Source: JAFGPJ01 sp964612465 (GTDB lineage: Bacteria; Planctomycetota; Phycisphaerae; Sedimentisphaerales; Anaerobacaceae). From it: a stretch of 17,460 nucleotides of DNA. Each line of letters starts with the position of its first letter. Position 1 is the stretch's first letter. This document shows positions 6,583-14,408 of this stretch, in pieces. Location: NCBI GenBank assembly GCA_964612465.1, contig CAZTDF010000088.1:1-17460 (forward strand). The letters are read 5' to 3'. Below the pieces are notes generated by a model, which saw nothing but the letters and a program-made list of their open reading frames with translations, had not been told where the DNA came from and made no database searches. A program made the translations under genes and the position numbers.

Positions 6583-8451
6583 CTACTCGACCGTAACGCT
6601 TTTTGCGAGATTGCGGGGCTTGTCAACATCCTGGCCGCGGAGCACGGCGGCGTGATAAGCCAACAATTGCAGCGGCACAACAGCCAACATCGGCTGGAGG
6701 AACTCCGGAGCATCCGGAATCGTAATCAAATGATCGGCATGTTGGGCGATGTTCTGGTCGCCCTCGGTTGCCACGGCGATAACTCTGCCGCCGCGGGCGC
6801 GGACTTCGGAGATGTTGCCCATAATCTTGTCGTACTGCGGCCCGGCCGTAGCGATAAAAACCGCCGGCATACCATCGGCAATCAACGCAATCGGGCCGTG
6901 CTTCATTTCCGCTGCGGGCAGACCCTCGGCGTGAATATAACTTATCTCCTTGAGTTTCAACGCTCCTTCAAGAGCAACCGGATAATTAAAACCCCTGCCC
7001 AGGAAAAGCCAGTTGTCCTTATCGATATTCGCCGCCGCAATCTCTTTTATCTGTTCGGACTGCGCCAGTATTGTGCTTATCTTATCCGGGATTTGGGAAA
7101 GTTCATCGATGTACCTGTCGGCCTGGTCACTGCTGATGTGTTTTCTTCTGCCCAATTCGATAGCCAGCAGTGTCAGGACCGCAACCTGAGCCGTAAAGGC
7201 TTTCGTGCTGGCAACACCAATCTCCGGGCCGGCGTGCAAATATATCCCGGCATCGGTAGCTCGGGCGATAGACGAGCCGACGACGTTGACGATACCGAGC
7301 ACTGTTGCACCACGCTCTTTGGCTTCCTCCACCGCAGCCAAAGTATCGAGCGTCTCTCCGGATTGACTTATCGCAATGACGACGGTGCGGTCCTCGATGA
7401 TCGGATTGCGATACCGGAATTCACTGGCGTATTCGGTTTCCGCCGGGATGCGTGCCAACCGCTCGAACAAAAACTCCCCCACCAGGCCGGCGTGGTATGC
7501 GGTTCCGCAGGCGGCCAGGACCAGTCGCCTGGTACGTGTCAAATCACGCAGGTACGAAGCTATGCCGCCCAGTTTGATTCTGTGGTTCCGGCGATCGATT
7601 CGACCGCCCATGCAGGTATTAAGGGCCCTGGGCTGCTCGAAAATCTCTTTCAGCATGTGGTGCTGGAAGCCGCCTAATTCGATTTGCTCTAACGAGAATT
7701 CGATCTCCTGAAGGTCCTTGCTGACAGTGACATTGCCAATTGTCTTGGTATGAAACCCATCCGGGCCTATGGTCACCATCTCGTTGTCGGCCAGGTAAAT
7801 TGCCTGGGTCGTATGCTCGACAATTGCCGCCGCATCCGAGGCCAGGATATATTCGTTATCGCCGACGCCCAAAATCAGCGGGCTTCCCTTTTTGGCGCCG
7901 ATTAGCATATTGGGGAAATCCGAGCAAATAATCGCCAGACCGAACGTACCGTGCAGCTCCTGAAGGGCCCGCTGGACGGCCCATTCGAATTTATTCTGCC
8001 CGTTGAGGGGCGATTGCTGCTCATCGTCACTGCGATTGGAATAAAAATAGCCAATAAGGCTTCCTATCACTTCGGTATCGGTTTCGCTCGCAAATTCCGC
8101 CCCTTCGTTTTGCAGCCACGTTTTAAGCGTTCCGTAGTTTTCAATGATGCCGTTGTGAACCACAGCGATTTTTCCGGTGTAGTCCAGATGCGGATGCGCG
8201 TTGGCGGTGTTTGGCTCGCCGTGAGTAGCCCAGCGCGTATGGCCGATGCCGAATGTATCGGCAGCGTCAGGCTCGTCAAGTATCTGCTCCAGAGCGCCGA
8301 TTCGGCCGCTGGTTTTTTGGATTCTTATCGCCCCGCTGCCAAGCATCGCCACGCCGGCCGAGTCGTAACCACGATATTCCAGCCGCTTCAACCCCTCTAC
8401 AAGAATCGGTTGGGCCGCTTTTTTACCAAGATATGCTACTATGCCACACAT
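6583..8451 (-). CDS. glmS: Glutamine--fructose-6-phosphate aminotransferase (isomerizing)
   Basis: GlmS converts fructose-6-phosphate and glutamine to glucosamine-6-phosphate, the first step toward UDP-N-acetylglucosamine for peptidoglycan and lipopolysaccharide. It acts in the cytoplasm. The 622-residue protein has the class II glutamine amidotransferase domain with catalytic Cys2 (MCGIVAYLG) and GHTRWATHG. Two SIS sugar-isomerase domains follow, with SQSGETLDT and the GRGFNYPVALEGALKLKEI segment. The C-terminus ends KSVTVE, as in most GlmS proteins. Its length is close to the E. coli enzyme (609 residues). The ATG is preceded by an AT-rich leader with only a distant GGAG, so initiation signals are weak. 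I see no glmS ribozyme in the upstream 107 bases, which are too short and AT-rich for one. Confidence 0.98.
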   Translation of the reverse strand: MCGIVAYLGKKAAQPILVEGLKRLEYRGYDSAGVAMLGSGAIRIQKTSGRIGALEQILDEPDAADTFGIGHTRWATHGEPNTANAHPHLDYTGKIAVVHNGIIENYGTLKTWLQNEGAEFASETDTEVIGSLIGYFYSNRSDDEQQSPLNGQNKFEWAVQRALQELHGTFGLAIICSDFPNMLIGAKKGSPLILGVGDNEYILASDAAAIVEHTTQAIYLADNEMVTIGPDGFHTKTIGNVTVSKDLQEIEFSLEQIELGGFQHHMLKEIFEQPRALNTCMGGRIDRRNHRIKLGGIASYLRDLTRTRRLVLAACGTAYHAGLVGEFLFERLARIPAETEYASEFRYRNPIIEDRTVVIAISQSGETLDTLAAVEEAKERGATVLGIVNVVGSSIARATDAGIYLHAGPEIGVASTKAFTAQVAVLTLLAIELGRRKHISSDQADRYIDELSQIPDKISTILAQSEQIKEIAAANIDKDNWLFLGRGFNYPVALEGALKLKEISYIHAEGLPAAEMKHGPIALIADGMPAVFIATAGPQYDKIMGNISEVRARGGRVIAVATEGDQNIAQHADHLITIPDAPEFLQPMLAVVPLQLLAYHAAVLRGQDVDKPRNLAKSVTVE

Positions 8452-8478
8452 TTGTTATTTACTATTCTCCATTTATTA

Positions 8479-8507
8479 TTTATCATTGGTTTTCGGTATA
8501 TGATCAA
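8479..8507 (-). promoter_or_regulatory. Putative glmS promoter
   Basis: On the minus strand, TTGATC (8507-8502) and GATAAA (8484-8479) are 17 bases apart and point to a start near 8472, about 20 bases before the glmS ATG. A second option further upstream is a TTGACT box overlapping the hisH start region. The 107-base gap is shared with the divergent hisH gene. Confidence 0.35.
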
Positions 8508-8558
8508 CATCAGTCCTCTAAACAGTAAACGGTTGAGAGTGAATAGTCAATATTATTT

Positions 8559-9176
8559 ATGATTGTGGTTATTGATTATAACGTAGGAAATGTAAAGAGC
8601 GTGTGCAATGCGTTCAAACATATCGGCTGCGAGGCGAAGCTTAGCAGAGAAGCCGGGATCATTGAAAACGCCACCGGCATAGTTTTGCCCGGGGTTGCGG
8701 CCTTCGGCTATGCAATCAGCGCGCTGGGGCCCCTTGCAGAGCTAATTAAGAGCATGGCTTTGGGCGGCAAGCCATTGCTGGGCATCTGCGTCGGCTACCA
8801 GATGCTCTTCGAGTCGAGCAGCGAGTACGGCCGGCATAAAGGCCTCGGTCTTCTGGGCGGCAACGTCGGTCCCATCCCGCCCGGCCGGGTGATTCCCCAC
8901 ATGGGCTGGAACCTGGTCGAGCTGCCCGAAGATATGGATTTGTTCGCCGGGCTCGGGAATGAAAAACACTTTTATTTCGCACACTCGTTTTGTGCCGCAG
9001 TCACAGACAACAAGGCGAAAATCGCATATGCCAACTACGGCTTTAAGCTGGCTGCTTCCGTGCAGAAGGCAAATATATACGGCACCCAGTTTCATCCCGA
9101 AAAGAGCGGAAAAACCGGCCTGAAAGTTTTGCACAATTTCGCCGATATTTGCAAAAAACAAGAAATGAAAAACTAA
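8559..9176 (+). CDS. hisH: Imidazole glycerol phosphate synthase, glutaminase subunit
   Basis: HisH hydrolyses glutamine and channels ammonia to HisF, which makes imidazole glycerol phosphate and AICAR in histidine biosynthesis. This 205-residue protein is a class I glutamine amidotransferase. The nucleophile is Cys77 in GICVGYQ, and the other triad residues are His179 and Glu181 in QFHPEKSG. The oxyanion-strand motif reads PGVAAFG instead of the usual PGVGAFG, and the nucleophile elbow reads GICVGYQ instead of GICLGMQ; both look like tolerated variants. The start at ATG 8559 begins directly with the family's MIVVIDYNVGN. The ribosome binding site is weak. hisF follows after a 48-base gap containing a hairpin. 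Confidence 0.96.
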   Translation: MIVVIDYNVGNVKSVCNAFKHIGCEAKLSREAGIIENATGIVLPGVAAFGYAISALGPLAELIKSMALGGKPLLGICVGYQMLFESSSEYGRHKGLGLLGGNVGPIPPGRVIPHMGWNLVELPEDMDLFAGLGNEKHFYFAHSFCAAVTDNKAKIAYANYGFKLAASVQKANIYGTQFHPEKSGKTGLKVLHNFADICKKQEMKN

Positions 9177-9185
9177 ATATTCAGC

Positions 9186-9207
9186 CCCGCCTTTTAGGCG
9201 GGATTTT
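9186..9207 (+). terminator. Hairpin between hisH and hisF (partial terminator or mRNA-processing stem)
   Basis: CCCGCC (9186-9191) and GGCGGG (9197-9202) pair around a TTTTA loop and are followed by ATTTTA. The stem is GC-only and stable, but the T-run is short. It lies 9 bases after the hisH stop and 22 bases before the hisF ATG, where full termination would be polar on hisF. Partial termination or 3'-end protection of the hisH message is more likely. Confidence 0.5.
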
Positions 9208-9224
9208 ATGGTTAACGATAATAT

Positions 9225-9989
9225 ATGCTAACTAAAAGAATTATTCCATGTCTTGATGTTAAAGATAATCGCGTCGTTAAGGGCGTCAACTTCCTGAACC
9301 TTCGCGACGCCGGCGATCCCGTAGAGCTGGGTGCACGATACAGCGACGAAGGCGCCGATGAGCTTGTATTTCTCGATATAACCGCGACGATTCGCTCTCG
9401 CAAGACGATTGTCGAGCTGGTCGAGAAGGTTGCCGAGAATGTATTCATCCCATTTACCGTCGGCGGCGGAATCCAGAGCGTCGAGCAGATCGACGAGCTT
9501 CTAAGGAGCGGAGCTGAAAAAGTTTCGGTAAACACCGCCGCCGTTGCCAATCCGAATCTGCTCGCCGATGCGGCGCAGCGTTTTGGGAACCAGTGCGTTG
9601 TGCTTGCGATTGACGCCCGCCGGTCGAAGGACCGCCCCGGCAAATGGCAGGTCTGTATAAAGGCCGGCTCCGAACCGACCGATATCGACGTGGTCGAATG
9701 GGCGGCCCGCGGCGAAGAATCAGGAGCAGGCGAAATCCTGCTGACCAGTATGGACGCCGACGGCACGAAAGCCGGTTACGACAACGAGCTTAACAAGGCG
9801 GTAACCGATGCCGTCAATATCCCCGTAATCGCCTCCGGCGGAGCAGGAACGCTCGAACACCTATACGACGCCATCATTGACGGCGGCGCGGACGCGGTCT
9901 TGATGGCTTCGATCACCCACTTCGAAAATTACACAATCACACAAATGAAAGAATACCTCCGCGACCGCGGCATTCCGATGAATCTCTAA
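9225..9989 (+). CDS. hisF: Imidazole glycerol phosphate synthase, cyclase subunit
   Basis: HisF is the (beta/alpha)8-barrel cyclase that uses ammonia from HisH to convert PRFAR into imidazole glycerol phosphate and AICAR. The 254-residue protein is full length. It begins MLTKRIIPCLDVKD with catalytic Asp11, and the second catalytic acid is Asp130 in VVLAIDARR. Phosphate-binding segments FTVGGGI and VIASGGAG are intact. The start lacks a clear ribosome binding site; the hisH-hisF hairpin is just upstream. hisA and other histidine genes are not in the window, so the pathway is scattered or lies outside it. Confidence 0.98.
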   Translation: MLTKRIIPCLDVKDNRVVKGVNFLNLRDAGDPVELGARYSDEGADELVFLDITATIRSRKTIVELVEKVAENVFIPFTVGGGIQSVEQIDELLRSGAEKVSVNTAAVANPNLLADAAQRFGNQCVVLAIDARRSKDRPGKWQVCIKAGSEPTDIDVVEWAARGEESGAGEILLTSMDADGTKAGYDNELNKAVTDAVNIPVIASGGAGTLEHLYDAIIDGGADAVLMASITHFENYTITQMKEYLRDRGIPMNL

Positions 9990-10007
9990 AATCAACCATA
10001 TCCAGGC

Positions 10008-10029
10008 CAGCATGTTTGTTGCTGTTTTT
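10008..10029 (+). terminator. Probable weak rho-independent terminator after hisF
   Basis: CAGCA (10008-10012) and TGCTG (10020-10024) form a 5-bp stem with a 7-base loop, followed directly by TTTTTC. It lies 19 bases past the hisF stop. The stem is short, so termination may be partial. Confidence 0.45.
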
Positions 10030-10064
10030 CTATGTCATGGTATGTTGAACCAGCCGGATAATCG

Positions 10065-10093
10065 TTGAAATTGGGATGAAATTATGTTATTAT
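10065..10093 (+). promoter_or_regulatory. Putative promoter of the large secreted protein gene
   Basis: TTGAAA (10065-10070) and TATTAT (10088-10093) have 17-base spacing, with a start expected near 10100. This leaves a leader of about 98 bases before the ATG at 10198. Confidence 0.5.
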
Positions 10094-10197
10094 TAGGATT
10101 GGAGTCTATAAGAGTGTCTAAGTCAAATGTTTATTAGAAATCCCGGTCTGGGTGGCTATTAATTGCTCCGATGTGTTCACTACAGGAGGAACTATCG

Positions 10198-13100
10198 ATG
10201 AGGTACAGACACAGAGTAAAAATATTATGGCCGTATATATCCTGCATAATATTTTTATTTCCCTTTGCTTTGGAAGCTCGTGAGCCGATTTGGCACCCTC
10301 AAGAGACAGGGACATCCATGTCGGATTTTATTGTCAACTGTGATGGTATTCACAAGGCTGCATATTGGGCTGAACATGCTGGTTTTACACTTCAGATATA
10401 TGATAGCTCAACGTTTAATGATTTAAGCCGGGCACCGCAAGTGCAAATCGATTTAGACGAAGATCCTATCCACTTGCAGAATCGGGATTTTACGATCCAA
10501 ACCCGAGTGAAACTCAATACCCCTGATGTAGATTCTTATTTTGCAGGTCTGTATGTACACTTTGATGATGGTGAAACACTCATGTTTGGCAGGGCCGGTT
10601 TAAATAGCCTTCGACTGGAATATAAAGGTTCTATTGTCTGGGAGCAGGCGTACTCCGGCGATGTTGTTTATGTAAAAATCAAGCGGCTCAGCAATCGATA
10701 TACTGTTTGGTTTAGTGAGGATTGCCAGATTTGGACTCCTATGGGTACAGAATTGATTGAGGCAATACCTGTTTTTGCCGGGACTGTACTGAGGAATTGG
10801 GGTGCACCGCAGGCAGTTGAAGTAGAATTCAAACACTTCGATATTATGCATGTGGAGAACGAGCCCGACGAGTTTGTGCCTAACTACTGGTATGGCGAGG
10901 ACCCAAACGAGTGTTTGCATTTTATCTATGACCTTTCCGGGATCGATGTTGTTTTTCATATTTATATGCGCCAAGCGACTCAATCGCCACCGATTTATTC
11001 TGATAGAAAACTTTATTTTGTAAACAGTAGTATGTTCAATGCAGTAATCAATCAAAATTTGTTACATCCTACAGATAAAACAGGAGCTATGAATCTTATG
11101 TTGATTGCTCCTATTTTATTTGACGGCCCCCATCCCTATTTTAATCATCACTTTGGATACAGATGGCTGTGGGGCGAAGAAGATTGGATGTATATAGACC
11201 TCCACGAAAACTACATCCGCGAAAGATTTCCTGCATCACAGTCAGGTCTTGATGACAAGTTTTATCTGACCGGCAGCTCTGCAGGTGGTCAGTTTGTTAA
11301 CCGCTTTTGTATGGCCCATGCTAAGAAACTGCATGCTGCATTACCACGTGCGGCTGGAGGGATAACCTTTCCAACTTACGATATATACTGGGCTAAGGGG
11401 CTTGATACATCAGTATACGCTGCACAAAGAAATCCCAGGCTTAAACCTGATCTTGAATCACTTGCTTCACTTAAATTAGCATCAGTTGTAGGAGAAAATG
11501 ATAATGAGGTCTACTGGCCAATCCAACCCATAAAATATTCAGCTTGGGATGGTATGCGAAAATGGATACGTCAATTAAAAGCAGTATGTGGTGATATTAA
11601 TGGCGACGTTTTTATATGTCCATTTTCGGGGCATGGGTATGGCTACAGATCGCGACGGTTAATGCTGTATTATTTCTTTGGCAGTCCAATCGACTTCCAG
11701 GAATTTACGCCTTGGAAGTACACATTTGAAGTCAATGATCAGGATAGAGTAAAGTATGTGAGTGCTGTAGATGTCCCTGACCACGTTTTTTATTTTCATA
11801 GATTCACGAACTGGAGCATGCCTTGGGGAAGTTGTATTGAGTGTTACACTTTTTATCCTGAAGGATTATGTCATGTATCTGACGATAGTGGCATATTCCT
11901 GAGAGAATCGAATTGGAGTATACAGCGTGTTAATGGTGATTTGTATATTGATATTGACGGTTTTCTTTTCCATACACCAACAAAACTATATGGAATGCTT
12001 CGTCTTCAGAACGAAGATAAAACCTTTATGTTGGAACAATCTGCGTTTGTTACAAAGAGGTTTATTGATGATTGTGTAGTCAATCGAACTTTTTATGTAT
12101 TTGAAGGTATAGGCAGAGATCCCAATGGTCCGCTTGCTATACCAGCATCAGCATATCCACCGTTTAAGCTCCAACAAAATGGCTCTGTCATAGAAGCGCA
12201 AACAAGCTTGGCTTATCCTGTAAATACAATGAGGCATTGGAGTTTTCAGCAGGACAGAGCATTGCTGCAATTCTCAAATGAGGCGGGTAATATGTATGAT
12301 CACCTTCAGATTGGGGAATGGCGTTGGCATATTAGCGATTCTGGAATAGAATTAATTGCTGGCCTGCATACAAGAAAATCCACGGATACTCCCAAATTTG
12401 AAATACGAACAGATCAAGATTATGATCCCCGCTGCTTTGAAGAGTGGGAATATAGCTGGCCCTCAGGTCAGTATGATACTGCAAAGACTATCTATGTAGA
12501 TCATGATGCCCAAGGAAATCAGGACGGAACAAGCTGGGAAAACGCTATGATTGATCTTCAAGACGCCCTTCATATAGCCAACTTCGGCGACACAATACAC
12601 GTGGCGGAGGGTTATTATTATCCTGCATCGTCCAATAGTGGTCGTGATGTCAGTTTTGCTTTGGTGGAGGGAGTGACTTTGAAGGGTGGTTATGCAGGCT
12701 TTGGAGCCCAGAATCCGAATGCGAGGGATGTACATATCTATGAAACCGTGCTGAGCGGTGACTTACAAAGGAATGATGAACCGGGATTCCTAAATCGTGA
12801 GGATAATTGCTATCATGTACTAACTGCTACGAATGTCAGTTCCATGACGGTCCTGGATGGTTTCACTATAAGCGGAGGAAATGCTAATGTGTCGAAAATG
12901 CCCCTGGATGCGGGAGGTGGTCTAAGAAACGACAATGCGCATCCAGTAATCAAAAACTGCACGTTCCGAGATAATTATGCGAACTGGGGTGGGGCTATTA
13001 CGAACCGCTATAGCAGTCCGATCATAGTCAATTCACAGCTTTTCAACAATAGGGCAAATAATGGAGGTGCCGTAAATACACTTCATGCGAGTCCCCTAAT

Positions 13101-13590
13101 GCGAAACTGCCTGTTCTATAATAACCATGCATCCAGAAGGGGTGGAGCTCTTTATAGCCGAGAAGAGGGAAACACCTGTCTAACGAACTGTACTGTTGTG
13201 GACAATATCTCCAATAATGGAGCTGGTGCTTTGTTTGGCGGCACACAAGCAAAGATTACGAATTGCATCTTTTGGCAAAACAAAAATCTTGCAGGCACTA
13301 ACAATGTGGAACAGATCCGTAATGATAATTCAAGCATAGAAACGTTTTATAATTGCATTCAAGGTGGGATAGATATCTCAAATGGCGAGGGTAATATTGT
13401 TAGTGATCCTCTATTTAAGGATGTTAATTTGAATAACTACCATATACAGACGGGATCCCCTTGTATCGATGCGGGAGATCAGGACTATGAACCTGAAGCT
13501 GATGAGCGTGATCTGGATGGGCGTCCTCGTATCAATAGTGGCAGGATTGATATGGGAGCGTATGAATATTATTCAAATAATGTTAATTGA
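10198..13590 (+). CDS. Large secreted multidomain protein: DUF1349-like sandwich, esterase-like hydrolase, beta-helix
   Basis: The start is ATG 10198, because AGGAGG (10184-10189) lies 8 bases upstream; an in-frame ATG at 10171 precedes that site. The product is 1130 residues. Residues 1-27 are a signal peptide ending ALEA. Residues about 60-221 resemble a DUF1349/concanavalin-like beta-sandwich. Residues about 230-500 look like an alpha/beta hydrolase: nucleophile elbow G-S-S-A-G with Ser361, a candidate acid Asp435 in GENDNEV, and candidate His479 in SGHGYG. Residues about 500-760 are beta-rich and unrecognised. Residues 762-1130 form a right-handed beta-helix of Pmp / choice-of-anchor-Q type, beginning TIYVDHDAQGNQDGTSW and ending SPCIDAGD...DLDGRPRI...DMGAYEY. 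It is probably a cell-surface or secreted polysaccharide- or ester-degrading enzyme. It is more AT-rich than its neighbours. Hydrolase activity is inferred from motifs only. Confidence 0.88.
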   Translation: MRYRHRVKILWPYISCIIFLFPFALEAREPIWHPQETGTSMSDFIVNCDGIHKAAYWAEHAGFTLQIYDSSTFNDLSRAPQVQIDLDEDPIHLQNRDFTIQTRVKLNTPDVDSYFAGLYVHFDDGETLMFGRAGLNSLRLEYKGSIVWEQAYSGDVVYVKIKRLSNRYTVWFSEDCQIWTPMGTELIEAIPVFAGTVLRNWGAPQAVEVEFKHFDIMHVENEPDEFVPNYWYGEDPNECLHFIYDLSGIDVVFHIYMRQATQSPPIYSDRKLYFVNSSMFNAVINQNLLHPTDKTGAMNLMLIAPILFDGPHPYFNHHFGYRWLWGEEDWMYIDLHENYIRERFPASQSGLDDKFYLTGSSAGGQFVNRFCMAHAKKLHAALPRAAGGITFPTYDIYWAKGLDTSVYAAQRNPRLKPDLESLASLKLASVVGENDNEVYWPIQPIKYSAWDGMRKWIRQLKAVCGDINGDVFICPFSGHGYGYRSRRLMLYYFFGSPIDFQEFTPWKYTFEVNDQDRVKYVSAVDVPDHVFYFHRFTNWSMPWGSCIECYTFYPEGLCHVSDDSGIFLRESNWSIQRVNGDLYIDIDGFLFHTPTKLYGMLRLQNEDKTFMLEQSAFVTKRFIDDCVVNRTFYVFEGIGRDPNGPLAIPASAYPPFKLQQNGSVIEAQTSLAYPVNTMRHWSFQQDRALLQFSNEAGNMYDHLQIGEWRWHISDSGIELIAGLHTRKSTDTPKFEIRTDQDYDPRCFEEWEYSWPSGQYDTAKTIYVDHDAQGNQDGTSWENAMIDLQDALHIANFGDTIHVAEGYYYPASSNSGRDVSFALVEGVTLKGGYAGFGAQNPNARDVHIYETVLSGDLQRNDEPGFLNREDNCYHVLTATNVSSMTVLDGFTISGGNANVSKMPLDAGGGLRNDNAHPVIKNCTFRDNYANWGGAITNRYSSPIIVNSQLFNNRANNGGAVNTLHASPLMRNCLFYNNHASRRGGALYSREEGNTCLTNCTVVDNISNNGAGALFGGTQAKITNCIFWQNKNLAGTNNVEQIRNDNSSIETFYNCIQGGIDISNGEGNIVSDPLFKDVNLNNYHIQTGSPCIDAGDQDYEPEADERDLDGRPRINSGRIDMGAYEYYSNNVN

Positions 13591-13921
13591 GAAATTGTTA
13601 GAGGAATTTAAGGAGTACGCCTGCACCATAGGAAGTTGCTTTTTTACATTCTCTTAAGATTCGCGTTCTCCAGCAGACCTCCCGATACGAAGTCCATCGT
13701 CCACGGAGCATTAACACCACTTCATTGATATCGATTAATTCTCCTGAAGTTTTTACCCGGCCATGATTCTATTTTCACAGAATTGCTGTGATTAACCGCC
13801 GATTATTGTAGAATCTTTCATTCGGACGGATTAGTTGTGCGATGGCATGGACAGGCAAACCGGCCGGTCTTATAGAAAAAAATGTTAGCGTATCTTAAAA
13901 ACAATCTGTTGCGAGGGCTAA
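13591..13921. other. Convergent intergenic region with mobile-element debris
   Basis: This gap of about 330 bases lies between two converging genes. It contains a probable IS3-type transposase fragment (13644-13712), a small dyad TCACAG/CTGTGA (13775-13780 and 13786-13791), and the palindrome ACCGGCCGGT (13859-13868). I see no clear terminator with a T-run for either flanking gene and no intact gene. Confidence 0.6.
13644..13712 (-). pseudogene. Short remnant of an IS3-family OrfB-type transposase
   Basis: On the minus strand this segment reads NAPWTMDFVSGGLLENA before running to a stop. IS3-family (IS407/IS51-like) OrfB transposases have N-x-x-W-S-M-D-F-V-S-D-x-L at the start of the DDE core, with the Asp of DFV as the first catalytic acid. 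The W-T-M-D-F-V-S heptamer matches this closely. The reading frame is closed by a stop a few codons upstream (at about 13722-13724), and no other part of the element is visible. It is therefore a decayed scrap, and the identification rests on one motif. Confidence 0.45.
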
Positions 13922-14356
13922 TCACAAAATAAAATAACTAACGAAGTCAAGATACTCTCGCTCGCCCGGTCTTAGATTGGAATGTCTTTGAACCGACTGC
14001 AGAACGGTTCGCAGGCCGTCCCGCCAGATGTCGTCAGAGACGTCGGAACGAAACAGGCGCACGCCTTCCAGGTCTTTATTCAATGATTCTACGAGGGCAT
14101 CTTCCGCAGTATCGCCGCCGATTGCCGCTTTCAGGGCATTGGCGACGATCCGGTCGTAGATACGGTTATCCTCACGATACCGAGAGATGAAAACGAACTC
14201 AATGTCCTGCAGGACGTCCTGGTGGTCTCTGGTCATGCGTTTCAATAATTTGCCGGACCCCGGCGTTTCCTTTGTGCCGCCGTTCAATGACATCATGCGG
14301 ATATTCGCCTTTTTCTGTTCGGCACGTTTTCGACGCATTCGTTTGAGCTTAGACAT
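13922..14356 (-). CDS. Conserved-looking small basic protein, unknown function
   Basis: This is a 144-residue protein without signal peptide or membrane helix, so it is probably cytoplasmic. The first 20 residues are strongly basic (MSKLKRMRRKRAEQKKANIR) and could contact nucleic acid or the ribosome. The rest looks helical and mixed-charge, with an acidic middle (DIEFVFISRYREDNRIYDR, then GDTAEDALVESLNKD). The ATG has a good ribosome binding site (AAAGGAG, 7 bases upstream). It follows the sulfatase remnant by 52 bases, and a 6-bp dyad CTGAAC/GTTCAG (14382-14401) lies in that gap. I do not recognise the family. The clear ribosome binding site and balanced composition support a real gene. Confidence 0.7.
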   Translation of the reverse strand: MSKLKRMRRKRAEQKKANIRMMSLNGGTKETPGSGKLLKRMTRDHQDVLQDIEFVFISRYREDNRIYDRIVANALKAAIGGDTAEDALVESLNKDLEGVRLFRSDVSDDIWRDGLRTVLQSVQRHSNLRPGEREYLDFVSYFIL

Positions 14357-14408
14357 GTGATGACTCCTTTCACATTACTGCCTGAACAGGTGCCCGTTCA
14401 GCTCTCCA

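Noticed and set aside
6652..7677. Long plus-strand open frame of 341 codons antisense to glmS
   Set aside because: The opposite strand encodes an unambiguous full-length GlmS; this is a codon-bias shadow.
8452..8558. glmS ribozyme or riboswitch upstream of glmS
   Set aside because: The gap is 107 bases, very AT-rich and divergently shared; no ribozyme-like paired core is visible.
8559..9989. HisH/HisF pair as a sugar-amidation system instead of histidine synthesis
   Set aside because: HisF keeps Asp11 and Asp130 at canonical positions and HisH keeps its triad; ordinary histidine biosynthesis is the simpler reading, despite the GICVGYQ and PGVAAFG variants.
11581..11640. GDINGD sequence resembling a dockerin calcium-binding repeat in the large secreted protein
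   Set aside because: Only one copy is present, without the second repeat or the helix pattern, and it lies inside the hydrolase-like region.
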